Part shown: piece by piece, positions 47,362-60,638 of the stretch
Numbering within the stretch: position 1 is the stretch's first letter
Layout: the number at the start of each line of letters is the position of its first letter
Source: Microbulbifer celer
Lineage (GTDB): Bacteria; Pseudomonadota; Gammaproteobacteria; Pseudomonadales; Cellvibrionaceae
Direction: 5' to 3'
NCBI RefSeq assembly: GCF_020991125.1
Contig: NZ_CP087715.1
Location: 3,134,501 to 3,198,500 of the forward strand
Length of the DNA stretch: 64,000 nt
Notes under the pieces: generated by a model
What the model saw: only the letters and a program-made list of their open reading frames with translations
The model's database searches: none
What the model was told of the DNA's origin: nothing
Position numbers and translations under genes: made by a program

Positions 47362-49215
47362 TTAGCGCAGGGTGTACTGGATGCCGGCGTAGACGGCGGC
47401 GCCGGTGGTGTGGAAGCCGGCGACCTCCTGGTAGTCTTCATCCAACAGGTTTTCACCGCGCAGGGTAAACGCCAGGCGCTCGCTGAAGGCGTATTTGGCA
47501 TTCAGGTCCAGGCGGTTGTAACTCTGCAGTGCCACTGCTGGCTCCAGATACACGGTGCTGGGGCTGTTGCGGTCTGCCAGGTGGCGCCAGTTACCGGAGA
47601 TGCTCAGGCGCTCCTCCAGCAGGGTGTAACTGGCGCCCAGGTTGTAGGTGGTTTGCGGCACATTGAGACGTTGCTCACCGGCACTGTCCTCACTGTCGAG
47701 CCAGGTACCATTGGCATACCAGCGACCGCGCTCGCCCAGTTTGCCGCTGAGAGAAAGCTCGAGGCCGTCGGAATCACTTTCGCCATCATCCTGTGCATAG
47801 GCGCCCCAACCGGTGCCGATACCACTGACATACACGATGGCGTCGGTTACGGTTTGCTGAAAGGCCACCACTTCCAGTTGCAGCAGATCGGCGTAGCGGT
47901 ATTCCACCCCCAGCTCGTAGCCGCGGCTGGTTTCCGGTCCCAGGGGCGCCACTTCGCTGACCAGGTTGGTGGACACCTCATAGGGGCTGGGGGCACGGAA
48001 GCCGGTGCTGGCGCTGGCGCGGTATTTGATCTGCTGGTTGTCGCCGATCAATTGCGGTACCGCAGCGGAGACCCGCCAGCTATCGTGATTTTCATCTTCC
48101 AGGCTGTCGTGACGGTAGCCGACGGTGTAGTACACCTTGCTGGCAACATCGCCACGCCATTCACCGTAGACACCGAGGATATCCAGTGACTGGCTATCGC
48201 TGACGGACTCAATTTCCTGCTGATCCAGGTCCATGCCCCAGGAAATAGCGCCGGCGTCGAGGTCCAGATTGCCCGCGTAATTCAGTTCATCGATACGGCC
48301 TTCCACCGCGTAGCTGCTGACACCCTCGGTGAGGCTGTCCCGTTCCAGTTCCTGGCTGGAGACCGATACGTTGTGCGCGGCGTATGCACCCTTGATGTCC
48401 GCTCCCAGCTGGTAGCTGGTCTGTGTGTACAGATCCAGACAATCGTTGGGGTCAACGAGGGCAAAGCAGCTATCGTATTCGGTTTCTGCGTCGATCTGGC
48501 GGATCTGGCCATCCACAGAAAAGTTTTCGCTGAACGCGTAACCCAGGCGGGCACTCACGGATCGGTTGTCGTAACCATCGCGCTCACCGGTGGTGTCGGA
48601 CTCGCGGGTATTGAAACCATCGCTGTCGAGCTGGCTCAGGTTCAATGCGTAGTTCCACCCGGCCTGCTGACCGCGCAGGGCGGCCTGGGCGCGCTGGGTA
48701 TTGTAACGGCCGGTTTCACCGCTCAACTGTAGCTCCAGCGGCTGTTCGGCGCGCTTGGTGATGATATTGATCACACCGCCGGCACCGGCGCCGTACATCA
48801 TGCCCTGGGGGCCGCGCAGCACTTCGATGCGCTCCACGTCACTGGCCAGCAGGTGCTGGAACTGGGTAGTGACCTGGGTATTGGTGGGGTCGGCTACGTT
48901 GACCCCATCCAGCAGCACCAGGGTGCGCGAACCGGATTCGCCGCGCACATACACGTTACTGACTTTGCCCAGGCCGCCGTTGTTGCTGACGGCGATCCCC
49001 GGCAGGGTTTTCACCACGTCCAACAGGGTGCTGTAGCCAAGCTGCTCGATTTCCACGGCGGTGAGCACGGAGACCGATACGCCGCTCTCGGCGCTGGGAA
49101 TTTCTACCCGGCTGCCGGTCACATTGACCTGTTCGAGCGGATTTTCCGCGGCATAAACGGATTGCGCGGCCAGCGCGATGGCGCCGGCGAGACTGCTGAA
49201 TAAGAACTTGTGCAT
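47362..49215 (-). CDS. btuB: TonB-dependent vitamin B12 receptor
   Basis: A 617-residue outer-membrane receptor for cobalamin. It has a signal peptide ending SVYA, a TonB box in EQVNVTGSRVEIP, a plug with TLLDVVKTLPGIAVSNNGG and VEVLRGPQGMMYGAG, and a barrel ending VYAGIQYTLR. BtuB identity is supported by the cobalamin riboswitch in its leader and by btuF, btuC, btuD and cobO on both sides. The open frame runs 31 codons further upstream, but ATG 49215 begins the signal peptide. Regulation is most likely by B12-dependent repression of translation or transcription through the riboswitch. Confidence 0.95.
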   Translation of the reverse strand: MHKFLFSSLAGAIALAAQSVYAAENPLEQVNVTGSRVEIPSAESGVSVSVLTAVEIEQLGYSTLLDVVKTLPGIAVSNNGGLGKVSNVYVRGESGSRTLVLLDGVNVADPTNTQVTTQFQHLLASDVERIEVLRGPQGMMYGAGAGGVINIITKRAEQPLELQLSGETGRYNTQRAQAALRGQQAGWNYALNLSQLDSDGFNTRESDTTGERDGYDNRSVSARLGYAFSENFSVDGQIRQIDAETEYDSCFALVDPNDCLDLYTQTSYQLGADIKGAYAAHNVSVSSQELERDSLTEGVSSYAVEGRIDELNYAGNLDLDAGAISWGMDLDQQEIESVSDSQSLDILGVYGEWRGDVASKVYYTVGYRHDSLEDENHDSWRVSAAVPQLIGDNQQIKYRASASTGFRAPSPYEVSTNLVSEVAPLGPETSRGYELGVEYRYADLLQLEVVAFQQTVTDAIVYVSGIGTGWGAYAQDDGESDSDGLELSLSGKLGERGRWYANGTWLDSEDSAGEQRLNVPQTTYNLGASYTLLEERLSISGNWRHLADRNSPSTVYLEPAVALQSYNRLDLNAKYAFSERLAFTLRGENLLDEDYQEVAGFHTTGAAVYAGIQYTLR

Positions 49216-49377
49216 GTGAGCCCCAATCTGAAATAAGGATCGATTGAGGGAGGGAAATACAAGGGCGAGAGAAGGATCGACGGGCACAGGTGCCGGCGCC
49301 GCAAACAAGCCCAGACAAAGCCCTCCGCTTTATCGTTATTGGTCCAAGCGGAACGTTAGGTAACAGTTCGCATAAAC

Positions 49378-49565
49378 CACTACTGGTCTGCTTGAGGCCG
49401 GTATCGGGCTTATCGTTCTCTCAAAGGCGCAGAGGGCGAATCACCGTTGCGGGGGCAGCGCCGGATTCAGACTGTTGTTGTGAACAGCCGTACACCGGAC
49501 TTCCCGTTTAACCCAGCCAAGCGGGCCGCTTGTGGCGGCGTGTGCTGCTGGGCACCTGAAGCGGG
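49378..49565 (-). ncRNA. Cobalamin riboswitch
   Basis: Read on the minus strand, the leader has, in order, GGTGCC (near 49556), TTAAACGGGAAGTCCGGTG (49493-49511), the highly conserved CGCTGCCCCCGCAACGGTGA (49441-49460) and GCCCGATACCGGCC near the 3' end. These match the conserved core of cobalamin-class aptamers. About 160 bases separate it from the btuB ATG and can house the expression platform. It lies only about 30 bases beyond the btuD stop. Edges are approximate. Confidence 0.95.
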
Positions 49566-49593
49566 CGCGAGTATAGCGCAATGCGCGGCGGGG

Positions 49594-50373
49594 CTACAGC
49601 AGGTCGCCGGTGACAAACTCCGGGCGGCCATCGCGCCAGCGGAATTCGCTGTGAATGCCGTACACCTCGCCCACACGCTCGCGGGTCAACACATCCGCGG
49701 GCGATCCATCGGCACGCAGTCGTCCCGCCTGTAACAGCAGGATACGATCGCAATAGCGGGCGGCGAGTCCGAGGTCATGCAGGGCGAGAATAACGCTCTT
49801 GCCGCTGTCCGCCTGTGCACGGAAGGTCTGCATCAACTGCAGCTGGTGACGGATATCCAGTGCTGCGCCGGGCTCATCGGCGATTATCAGTGGTGCGCTT
49901 CCCACCAGTAAACGCGCGAGCTGTACCCGGCGCAATTCACCGCCGGATAACTGGGTGACCGGACGTTGCGCCAGTGTATGCGCATCCACTTGCGCCAATG
50001 TATCAGCCACCCGCTGCGCTTTTTCAGTTGCGGGAATGGCTCGCCCCCACGGCAACAACCCCAGCGCTACCAGGTCCCGTGCCGCCATCGCCCAGGCGGG
50101 CGCTTCCTGCTGTGGCAGATAGGCGAACAGACGGGCGCGTTCGGCAGCGGAAATCGCAGACAATAGATGTTCGCCCAGTTGCACATGGCCGCCCGATGGC
50201 GACAGAACGCCGGCAAGACAACTCAACAGGCTGCTCTTGCCGGCACCGTTGGGACCGATCACCGCGGTCAACTCGCCGGGGCTGAATGCACATTCGATAT
50301 TTTCCAGTACCGCACGCCGGTGGCGCTGCAGTGAGAGGTTGTCGCAGCACAATGTCAGATCGGTGGTATTCAC
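49594..50373 (-). CDS. btuD: Cobalamin ABC transporter ATP-binding protein
   Basis: A 259-residue FecE/BtuD-type ATPase. Walker A is GPNGAGKSS, signature LSGGELRRVQLAR, Walker B LIIADEPGAALD, and the switch histidine is in LALHDLG. It powers BtuC-mediated import of cobalamin across the inner membrane. The frame is open 54 codons further upstream inside btuC but those residues are a shadow; GTG 50373 overlaps the btuC stop (GTGA), which fixes the start by coupling. It is the last gene of the radA-btuF-btuC-btuD run. Confidence 0.92.
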   Translation of the reverse strand: MNTTDLTLCCDNLSLQRHRRAVLENIECAFSPGELTAVIGPNGAGKSSLLSCLAGVLSPSGGHVQLGEHLLSAISAAERARLFAYLPQQEAPAWAMAARDLVALGLLPWGRAIPATEKAQRVADTLAQVDAHTLAQRPVTQLSGGELRRVQLARLLVGSAPLIIADEPGAALDIRHQLQLMQTFRAQADSGKSVILALHDLGLAARYCDRILLLQAGRLRADGSPADVLTRERVGEVYGIHSEFRWRDGRPEFVTGDLL

Positions 50374-51362
50374 AGTGTCATCCCCCGTCGCGCGCTGACA
50401 ATCAGCCAGAAAAAGAACGGTGCACCGATAAAAGCGGTAACCGCGCCGATCCGCAATTCCTGTGCACCCACGGTATTGAGTACCAGCACGTCCGCCAACA
50501 ACAACAACAGCGCCCCGGCGAGTCCACTGGCCCACAGCAACCTGCCCGGATCCTGCCCCACCAGCGGGCGCATCAGGTGCGGTACCACAAGGCCGATAAA
50601 TCCGATGGTGCCCGCCACCGCCACCGATGCCCCCACGGCAAAGGCGATACCGAACAGTACCAGTAAGGGGTAACGACGGCCGGCGAATCCGAGAGATGCG
50701 GCGCTGGCTTCACCGAGAGAAAGTGCCCGCAAGTAATTGCGGGAAAAGAATAGAAACATACCGCCTAGCAGAATAAACGGCAGTGCCAGCAGTACCTGAT
50801 CCCAGCCGCGGTTGGCCAGAGATCCCAACAGCCAGAACACGATCTCCTGCATCGCAAACATACTCGGCGCATAGTTGAGTGCCAGCGCCATCAGCGCCGA
50901 CAGAAACGCATTGATCGCCACCCCCGCCAGCACCAGGCGGCTGGCACTGGCGCCGCGCCCGGCCAGCAGCCAGACGCTGCCCACCGCTAACAGCGCGCCG
51001 GTAATCGCCATCACCGGCAACACCAGTCCACTGGAAAAAGCACCGTAGTAAAGCACCAGTATCGCCGCCAGCGCCGCGCCGCTGCTCACCCCGAGCAGTG
51101 CCGGTTCTGCCAGTGGATTGCGCAACATGCCCTGCATCGCGGCACCGCCGATCCCCAGCGCAGCACCCACCAAAATCGCCAGCGCCGCCCGCGGCAGACG
51201 CAATTGCCACAGGATCACCGCATCGCTGCTGTCTCCACGCCAGCCGCTAGTAAAAGCGGCTACAAGATCGATGGCGACCGGGCCACTGGAGAGCGCCGCC
51301 AGCAGTGCCAGTGGCAGCGCGACGATCATCAGCCCGAAAATCCATCTATGGTTGCTCGACAA
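50370..51362 (-). CDS. btuC: Cobalamin ABC transporter permease (FecCD family)
   Basis: A 330-residue inner-membrane permease with about ten hydrophobic spans and family motifs such as RLPRAALAILVGAALGIGGAAMQG, NPLAEPALLGVSSGAALAA and GTIGFIGLVVPHLMRPLVG. It forms the channel for cobalamin with BtuD and receives substrate from BtuF. The start is uncertain: TTG 51362 just before the btuF stop has an AGAG-like site, ATG 51329 lies further in, and an ATG at 51398 would overlap btuF by about 50 bases. B12 rather than haem or siderophore specificity rests on the locus (riboswitch, btuB, cobO). Confidence 0.9.
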   Translation of the reverse strand: MSSNHRWIFGLMIVALPLALLAALSSGPVAIDLVAAFTSGWRGDSSDAVILWQLRLPRAALAILVGAALGIGGAAMQGMLRNPLAEPALLGVSSGAALAAILVLYYGAFSSGLVLPVMAITGALLAVGSVWLLAGRGASASRLVLAGVAINAFLSALMALALNYAPSMFAMQEIVFWLLGSLANRGWDQVLLALPFILLGGMFLFFSRNYLRALSLGEASAASLGFAGRRYPLLVLFGIAFAVGASVAVAGTIGFIGLVVPHLMRPLVGQDPGRLLWASGLAGALLLLLADVLVLNTVGAQELRIGAVTAFIGAPFFFWLIVSARRGMTL

Positions 51363-52188
51363 GATCCATTCTCTTCTGTTGCAGTTGTTGCAGGACATCC
51401 GCCGCCGCCAGCGCGGGGCAATACCCCAGCTGTGCCGGCAGGCGATACGTGCGTCCGCTTTCGATATAAGTTTTCAGCACCGGGTGCTGTTCCGCCAGAT
51501 GGGCAATGGCAAAATCCTGCGCCCCGCCGTAGAACACCAGCAGGTCCGGCGCCGCATCGATCACCTGTTCCAGGCTGACACGCCCCAGTTGATTGATGCC
51601 CTGCTCGGCGGCGAGATTGGAAAATCCCGCGCGAGTCAGCAGCTGATGCTCCAGCATACCGGAGCCGTAGGTGATGTTGTTGGCGGACAGGATCAGTGCG
51701 GTGGGCTTTGTATCCCCCGTACTTTCCGGTTTATTGACCAGCAGTTTTTGCAGGCGGGACTTCTGTTGTTGCAGCGCCGGCAATTGCCCCAGCGCTTTCT
51801 CCAGTGCATCCAGCTGTAATTGCAGCTGCTCCAGACTGTAGGCATCGGGAATGCGTACCAGATTAAATCCCAGATCCTCCAACCGCGCCGCCGCGCGCTG
51901 CGCGCCGAATTGTCCGGTGAGGATAAGGTCCGGTTTTAACGGCAAAAGTTCTTCCGCCTGTGCGCGGTTGCGGTAGATATGCTCGGGTATCGCGCCATTG
52001 CGGTACTGGGGCTGATCGGAAAGCCAGGTGACCGAGACGATATTTTGCGGTGGCAGCCAGGCGAGGAGGATCTGGTCGAGGCACAGGTTGAGAGAGGCAA
52101 CCCGCTCCGCACCGACAACCGGCCCCGAAAATATCAGGGCCCAAAATGCCATCAACCACAACGGAGATATCCTTCCCTGGCGCGGCAT
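51346..52188 (-). CDS. btuF: Periplasmic cobalamin-binding protein
   Basis: A 280-residue exported binding protein of the BtuF/FepB class: signal peptide ending VVGA, then RVASLNLCLDQILLAWLPP, a long bridging helix (LEQLQLQLDALEKALGQL) and a second lobe (LEQVIDAAPDLLVFYGG). It captures cobalamin in the periplasm and docks on BtuC. ATG 52188 begins four bases after the radA stop codon region, so it is probably transcribed with radA. It has no riboswitch of its own in that three-base gap. Length is normal for the family. Confidence 0.9.
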   Translation of the reverse strand: MPRQGRISPLWLMAFWALIFSGPVVGAERVASLNLCLDQILLAWLPPQNIVSVTWLSDQPQYRNGAIPEHIYRNRAQAEELLPLKPDLILTGQFGAQRAAARLEDLGFNLVRIPDAYSLEQLQLQLDALEKALGQLPALQQQKSRLQKLLVNKPESTGDTKPTALILSANNITYGSGMLEHQLLTRAGFSNLAAEQGINQLGRVSLEQVIDAAPDLLVFYGGAQDFAIAHLAEQHPVLKTYIESGRTYRLPAQLGYCPALAAADVLQQLQQKRMDLVEQP

Positions 52189-52191
52189 GGT

Positions 52192-53589
52192 TCAGCTCAT
52201 ATCCAACGCATTCAAGGCTTCGGAAAGGGTTTTCACCGGAATCACCTCCATGCCTTCAATATCCGTTTTCAGGCGATTGGCGGCGGGAACGATGGCTTTG
52301 CGGAAGCCGTGTTTGGCGGCCTCTCTGAGGCGTTCCTGGCCGGAGGGGACCGGGCGGATTTCGCCGGCCAAGCCGACTTCACCGAAGATCATCATGTCCC
52401 GGTCCAGGGGGCGGTTGCGGAAACTGGACACCACCGCCATCAACAGGGTGAGGTCGGCGCTGGTTTCCATCACTTTTACTCCACCGACCACGTTGATAAA
52501 CACATCCTGATCGCCAACCAGCACACCGCCGTGGCGGTGCAATACCGCCAGCAGCATATTGAGACGATTCTGATCCAGGCCCACCGCGACCCGGCGCGGA
52601 TTGCCGAGACTGCTGTCGTCTACCAGGGCCTGCAGCTCCACCAGCAATGGGCGTGTGCCTTCCCAGATGGTGGTGACCACGGAGCCCGCAGCGATCTCGT
52701 CGGCGCGCTGCAGGAAAATGGCGGAGGGGTTGGAGACTTCCTTCAGACCCTGCTCGGTCATGGCAAATACCCCCAGCTCGTTGACAGCACCAAAGCGGTT
52801 TTTGTGCGCACGCAAGGTGCGGAAGCGGGAGTCGTGGGTGCCTTCGAGCATGATGGAGCAGTCGATAATATGCTCCAGCACTTTGGGGCCGGCGAGGCTG
52901 CCGTCTTTGGTGACGTGGCCCACCAGGATCAGCGCGGTACCGGTCTGTTTGGCAAAGCGGGTGAGATACGCGGCGCTCTCGCGCACCTGGGCCACGGAAC
53001 CCGGTGCGGACTGCACTTCCGCCATGTGCATCACCTGGATGGAGTCCACCACCATCACCCGCGGTTTGACTTCGCCGGCGGTGAGGCAGATCTGCTCGAC
53101 GTTGGTTTCCGACAGCATCTGCAGGTGGTCGGCCGGCAGACCCAGGCGCTTGGCGCGCATGGCCACCTGTTGCAGGGATTCTTCCCCGGTGATGTACAAC
53201 GCCGGTTGCGAGCGCGACAGTTCACACAGGGTCTGCAACAGGATGGTGGATTTGCCAGCACCGGGATGCCCGCCGATCAACACCACCGATCCCGGCACCA
53301 GCCCGCCACCGAGTACCCGGTCCAGTTCACTGGCATTGGTGGCGATCCGGGGCAGCTCGCTGAGGTCGATCTCGGAGAGCTTCTGCACCTTGCTGGCACC
53401 ACCGGCAGCGCCGGCGTAACCGGACTGGGCGGCGGTAAAGTTGGCCGCACGGCTATCCGTGTGCGCGGGCCCCAGGCGCACCTCACTGAGGCTGTTCCAG
53501 GCCCCACAGGCACCACACTGCCCCGCCCACTTGCTGTAGTCGGCACCACACTCGTTACAGACAAACGCGGTTTTGGATTTCTTGGCCAA
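52192..53589 (-). CDS. radA: DNA repair protein RadA
   Basis: A 465-residue RecA-like ATPase (also called Sms) that helps branch migration in homologous recombination. The N-terminal zinc finger uses C11, C14, C25 and C28 (CNECG, CGACG). Walker A is GGHPGAGKST, the RadA-specific KNRFG occurs in RAHKNRFGAVNELG, and the C-terminal Lon-like domain includes RNRPLDRDMMIFGEVGLAGEIRP. Length and order are standard. It lies 41 bases after the RND pump gene on the same strand and runs directly into btuF. The role of RadA in that operon is probably accidental. Confidence 0.97.
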   Translation of the reverse strand: MAKKSKTAFVCNECGADYSKWAGQCGACGAWNSLSEVRLGPAHTDSRAANFTAAQSGYAGAAGGASKVQKLSEIDLSELPRIATNASELDRVLGGGLVPGSVVLIGGHPGAGKSTILLQTLCELSRSQPALYITGEESLQQVAMRAKRLGLPADHLQMLSETNVEQICLTAGEVKPRVMVVDSIQVMHMAEVQSAPGSVAQVRESAAYLTRFAKQTGTALILVGHVTKDGSLAGPKVLEHIIDCSIMLEGTHDSRFRTLRAHKNRFGAVNELGVFAMTEQGLKEVSNPSAIFLQRADEIAAGSVVTTIWEGTRPLLVELQALVDDSSLGNPRRVAVGLDQNRLNMLLAVLHRHGGVLVGDQDVFINVVGGVKVMETSADLTLLMAVVSSFRNRPLDRDMMIFGEVGLAGEIRPVPSGQERLREAAKHGFRKAIVPAANRLKTDIEGMEVIPVKTLSEALNALDMS

Positions 53590-53630
53590 GTGATTCCCCG
53601 GTATCGGTGCTGAAAATTGAGGTGAAGATT

Positions 53631-57747
<4,117 letters not shown>

Positions 57748-57751
<4 letters not shown>

Positions 57752-59049
57752 TTTTCCACCACCATGACATCCAGCGATGCCGCGGTCAGTTGTTCTATTT
57801 CGGCGCGGGCCAACAGCGCATTTTCTGCTTCGCGAATCAACGCACTGCGCGCATCGAGTAACTCTTCACGCGCGGCCACCCACTCCTGATAGCCGTAGCG
57901 TCCATTGCGATAAGCCTGTTCGGTTTGCTGCAGTGCGCGCATCAGCGCGGGAATGATTTCTGAGCGCAGACGTCGTACGGCACCGATCGCCTGGGCACGG
58001 GTGGAGAAGGCCCGATAAAGCTGGGTACGCAGTTGCAGGTGGGCCGATTGTCGTTCTACGGAAACTCCGTCGAGCTGCGCTTCCGCGGCGCTGATCGCAC
58101 CGCGGGCCCGCTCGGCGCTGAACAGCGGCAGGCTGACGCCCGCCACCAGAGAGGTGCTATCCACCTCCTGATTTCGGCGCACCCCCAGCGACCAACCGAG
58201 ATCCGCGCGACTGGCGGTGCGCGCCAGCCGCAGTTGTGCCGCGCGCAGCCGCTCTTCACTGGCGAACCGATTGACTAGTGGCCCGGCGAGCACGCGCTGG
58301 AAAAAAGCCTCGAAGTCCCCCTTCGCGCCCACCCGATACAGTGCGCCGCCGTTAACGGAAAAATCTGTGGAAGTGTCTGCCCACATCGCGGCCAGGGCGA
58401 CGCGATCGGCACGTAACTGCTGTTGCAGCCGCTGCAACCGGATCTGAGCCCGTGCCAGTGCGGCCTCGGCACGCAGTTTTTCCGCCACTGGTGCGCCGCC
58501 GGCGGAGACTCGCATGTCGACCGCATTCAATGTATCCATGGCCAGACGCACCGCGTCTTGTGCCATCACCTGCTGCTCGGTGCCAGCGAGTACGCGTACA
58601 TAGCGTCGCGTCACTTCTCCCAGCAGATCCAGCGCCTGTATCCGACGAGATACCTCCAACAACGCGCGCTCACTGTTGACCGACGCCGTGCGCGCCTCCC
58701 GCTTGTCTCCGAACTCAATCACGGAGGAAAGGCCAACGGTCAGCTCGGCATTATCAAAGCCATCACTGCCAGCGAAGTTTTCAAGCTCAGCGTTCAGATT
58801 GACAGCCGGATTCAGCGCAGCGGTCTGCGCTCGCCCGTCCAGGACACGCTGCCGGAATTCGAACATACGGAGAGACGGATTGCGCTCCAGAGTACGGCTG
58901 AAGGCCTGCTGCAGGGTTAGCACCGGTGCGGGGGGCTCAGCCGCAGCGCTGGACGCGCTGTGGAAAAGTAGTAGCGCCAGGGCACAAAACAGTATTTGGC
59001 GCAGCCGGACATACGGGCGCCGCAATACGGGCGCCAAAAGCAATTGCAT
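57748..59049 (-). CDS. Metal-efflux outer-membrane factor (CzcC-like, TolC family)
   Basis: A 433-residue outer-membrane channel. The signal peptide ends SSAAA, and the two-fold TolC repeat is visible as VLTLQQAFSRTLERNPSLRMFEFRQR and later LRRLRSEIIPALMRALQQTEQAYRNGRYGYQEW. NPAVNLNAELENFAGS is typical of CzcC-type factors. It opens the operon with a good AGGAG site six bases before ATG 59049. It completes the tripartite pump with the two genes that follow. It differs clearly from the TolC-like lipoprotein at 26501, which serves another complex. Confidence 0.88.
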
Positions 59050-59129
59050 GGAAAGCTCCTGAATATTCCTGAAGGCGCGGCCGGCTACTCGCGTTTATCA
59101 AACAGGCCGCGTGGTGCAGTCAGAAAAAT

Positions 59130-59588
59130 TCAGGCGATGGGAGGGCGAAACAATGCGGAAATATAGCCGTGGGGAAAACCGGAATCTGCCGCTGCGGACC
59201 AGTGGTTGCCGGCAAATTTCACCATGGTGAGATGCGCGGACGGCAGACACAAGGATGCACTGTTATGGCAATGACAACAGTGATTACAGTCCTGTGCGAT
59301 ATCTGGATTGGTGTGCTCGCTGGGGGCCAACAGATCGAGCACCACCCGGTCCGGGTGTTCATCGGTTTGGCTGATGCCAGCGGTCTGACGGAGGGATGCA
59401 GAATGATTATCGGATACGGATCGATCCAGATGCGGCGTACCGTCGGCAGCATCCTGATGATGGGGTGGTAAATGCTGGGAGGCAACGTCCAGTTCACCGT
59501 GTCCGTCATAGCAGGCAGTGACCGATTGCATTGTCAGTAATGCAATCAGCAGATAGCCAAACAGTTTCACGGAACGGGAAGTCAACAT
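59130..59588 (-). CDS. Small exported His/Cys-rich protein, unknown function
   Basis: A 152-residue protein that I do not recognise as a named family. It has a hydrophobic N-terminal signal (about residues 8-26), many histidines (HLPPHHQD, HLD, DNHS) and a compact cluster CNHCCHCHNSASLC at about residues 101-114 that looks made to bind soft metal ions such as copper, zinc or cadmium. It lies 80 bases upstream of the CzcC-like gene on the same strand. Small Cys/His-rich proteins at the head of metal-efflux operons often act as metal-responsive or scavenging partners, so a metal role is likely but unproven. Confidence 0.7.
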   Translation of the reverse strand: MLTSRSVKLFGYLLIALLTMQSVTACYDGHGELDVASQHLPPHHQDAADGTPHLDRSVSDNHSASLRQTAGISQTDEHPDRVVLDLLAPSEHTNPDIAQDCNHCCHCHNSASLCLPSAHLTMVKFAGNHWSAAADSGFPHGYISALFRPPIA

Positions 59589-59770
59589 GGTATTTCAGAC
59601 CCGCCATCGGTCGATGAGTTCTTTTTCATTAAAGCAAATCACGACTCGCGATACAAAATTCTAACACCACGTCACCCCCGGGTCTGGCATCCTGACGAAC
59701 ACAAGACACTGGCGGCCCGGCACCGCAGCGTTTAGCATGAGACACAGGCCAGCCATTTTTGAAGTGCTCC

Positions 59771-60490
59771 ATGACATTACCTGCAGTCTGGTTACTCCGC
59801 ACCGACGATATCCCCCAAGGCACTAGCGCCGCACAGGCGTTGGAATCGATACTCTCCCGTGAAGAACGCGAGCGTCAGGCGCGCTATGCCTCCGACGAAT
59901 TGCGCCATCAGTTCCTACTGAGCCGGGCGCTATTGCGACGGGTGCTGGGGACAATCAGCAACCGGACGCCGGAGTCACTGACCTTCTCCCGCAACGATGC
60001 CGGCAAGCCCCATCTTGCCTCCACTCCCGACCTGCACTTCAGCCTCAGTCACAGCGGCCAGTGGATCGGGCTGGCGGTATCCTGCGAATCCGACATCGGC
60101 ATCGATATCGAACAACCGCAGAAACCGCGGGACTTTATGCGCATTGCCCGACACTATTTTCACCCCGACGAATGCGCGCTGCTGGAATCCCCGCCGCAGG
60201 AGCTGATGCCAGTGCACTTCTATCGTCTGTGGACCATGAAGGAGGCTTTCTTCAAGGCCCGCGGCACCGGTATTTCCGAAGGGTTGTCGCGCATCAACCT
60301 GGCAGGGTTTCATCTCGGACGCGGCATCCAGTTCGACAATGACCTCGCGATCCCCGGCAGGCCGTGGCAATTCCACTACGGCATGCTCCGGCTCCCGGAT
60401 ACCACCCAACTGCATCTGGCCGTGGCCGGTACGGATTCCGGTATTGCGGAGATTCGTAAAGAGAACATCCATCGCGGGCTGGACGCCTGA
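59771..60490 (+). CDS. 4'-phosphopantetheinyl transferase (Sfp type)
   Basis: A 239-residue enzyme that moves the phosphopantetheine arm of coenzyme A to a serine on carrier proteins. The family motifs are FSLSHSGQWIGLAVS, the Mg-binding GIDIEQ and the FYRLWTMKEAFFKARG helix with the conserved WxxKEA form. Length is normal for the Sfp group. A TTG 12 bases upstream is open in frame, but ATG 59771 is the better start. No polyketide, non-ribosomal peptide or fatty-acid carrier gene is in the window, so its substrate lies elsewhere. It runs opposite to the metal-efflux operon. Confidence 0.93.
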   Translation: MTLPAVWLLRTDDIPQGTSAAQALESILSREERERQARYASDELRHQFLLSRALLRRVLGTISNRTPESLTFSRNDAGKPHLASTPDLHFSLSHSGQWIGLAVSCESDIGIDIEQPQKPRDFMRIARHYFHPDECALLESPPQELMPVHFYRLWTMKEAFFKARGTGISEGLSRINLAGFHLGRGIQFDNDLAIPGRPWQFHYGMLRLPDTTQLHLAVAGTDSGIAEIRKENIHRGLDA

Positions 60491-60518
60491 AACCACCACC
60501 TAACAGGCGAAGGCTGCC

Positions 60519-60553
60519 CCGGGGCCGGTTTGCGCGGTGCCGCGTTGGCCCCA
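60519..60553 (+). terminator. GC-rich hairpin after the phosphopantetheinyl transferase gene
   Basis: GGGGCC pairs with GGCCCC around an inner CGCGG/CCGCG stem about 30 bases past the stop codon. There is no T-run. It separates the transferase from copA and may end or pause the transcript. Confidence 0.4.
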
Positions 60554-60638
60554 TCAGGTCTGGTAACTGAACACCGACGGCAGCCGCGCGCTTTACGCAC
60601 AAGTGCACAGTGCCGCCGAACAGTTCTGAGGAAAAAAG

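Noticed and set aside
50374-50535. N-terminal extension of BtuD by 54 codons
   Set aside because: It overlaps btuC out of frame, and the ATPase domain begins just after GTG 50373.
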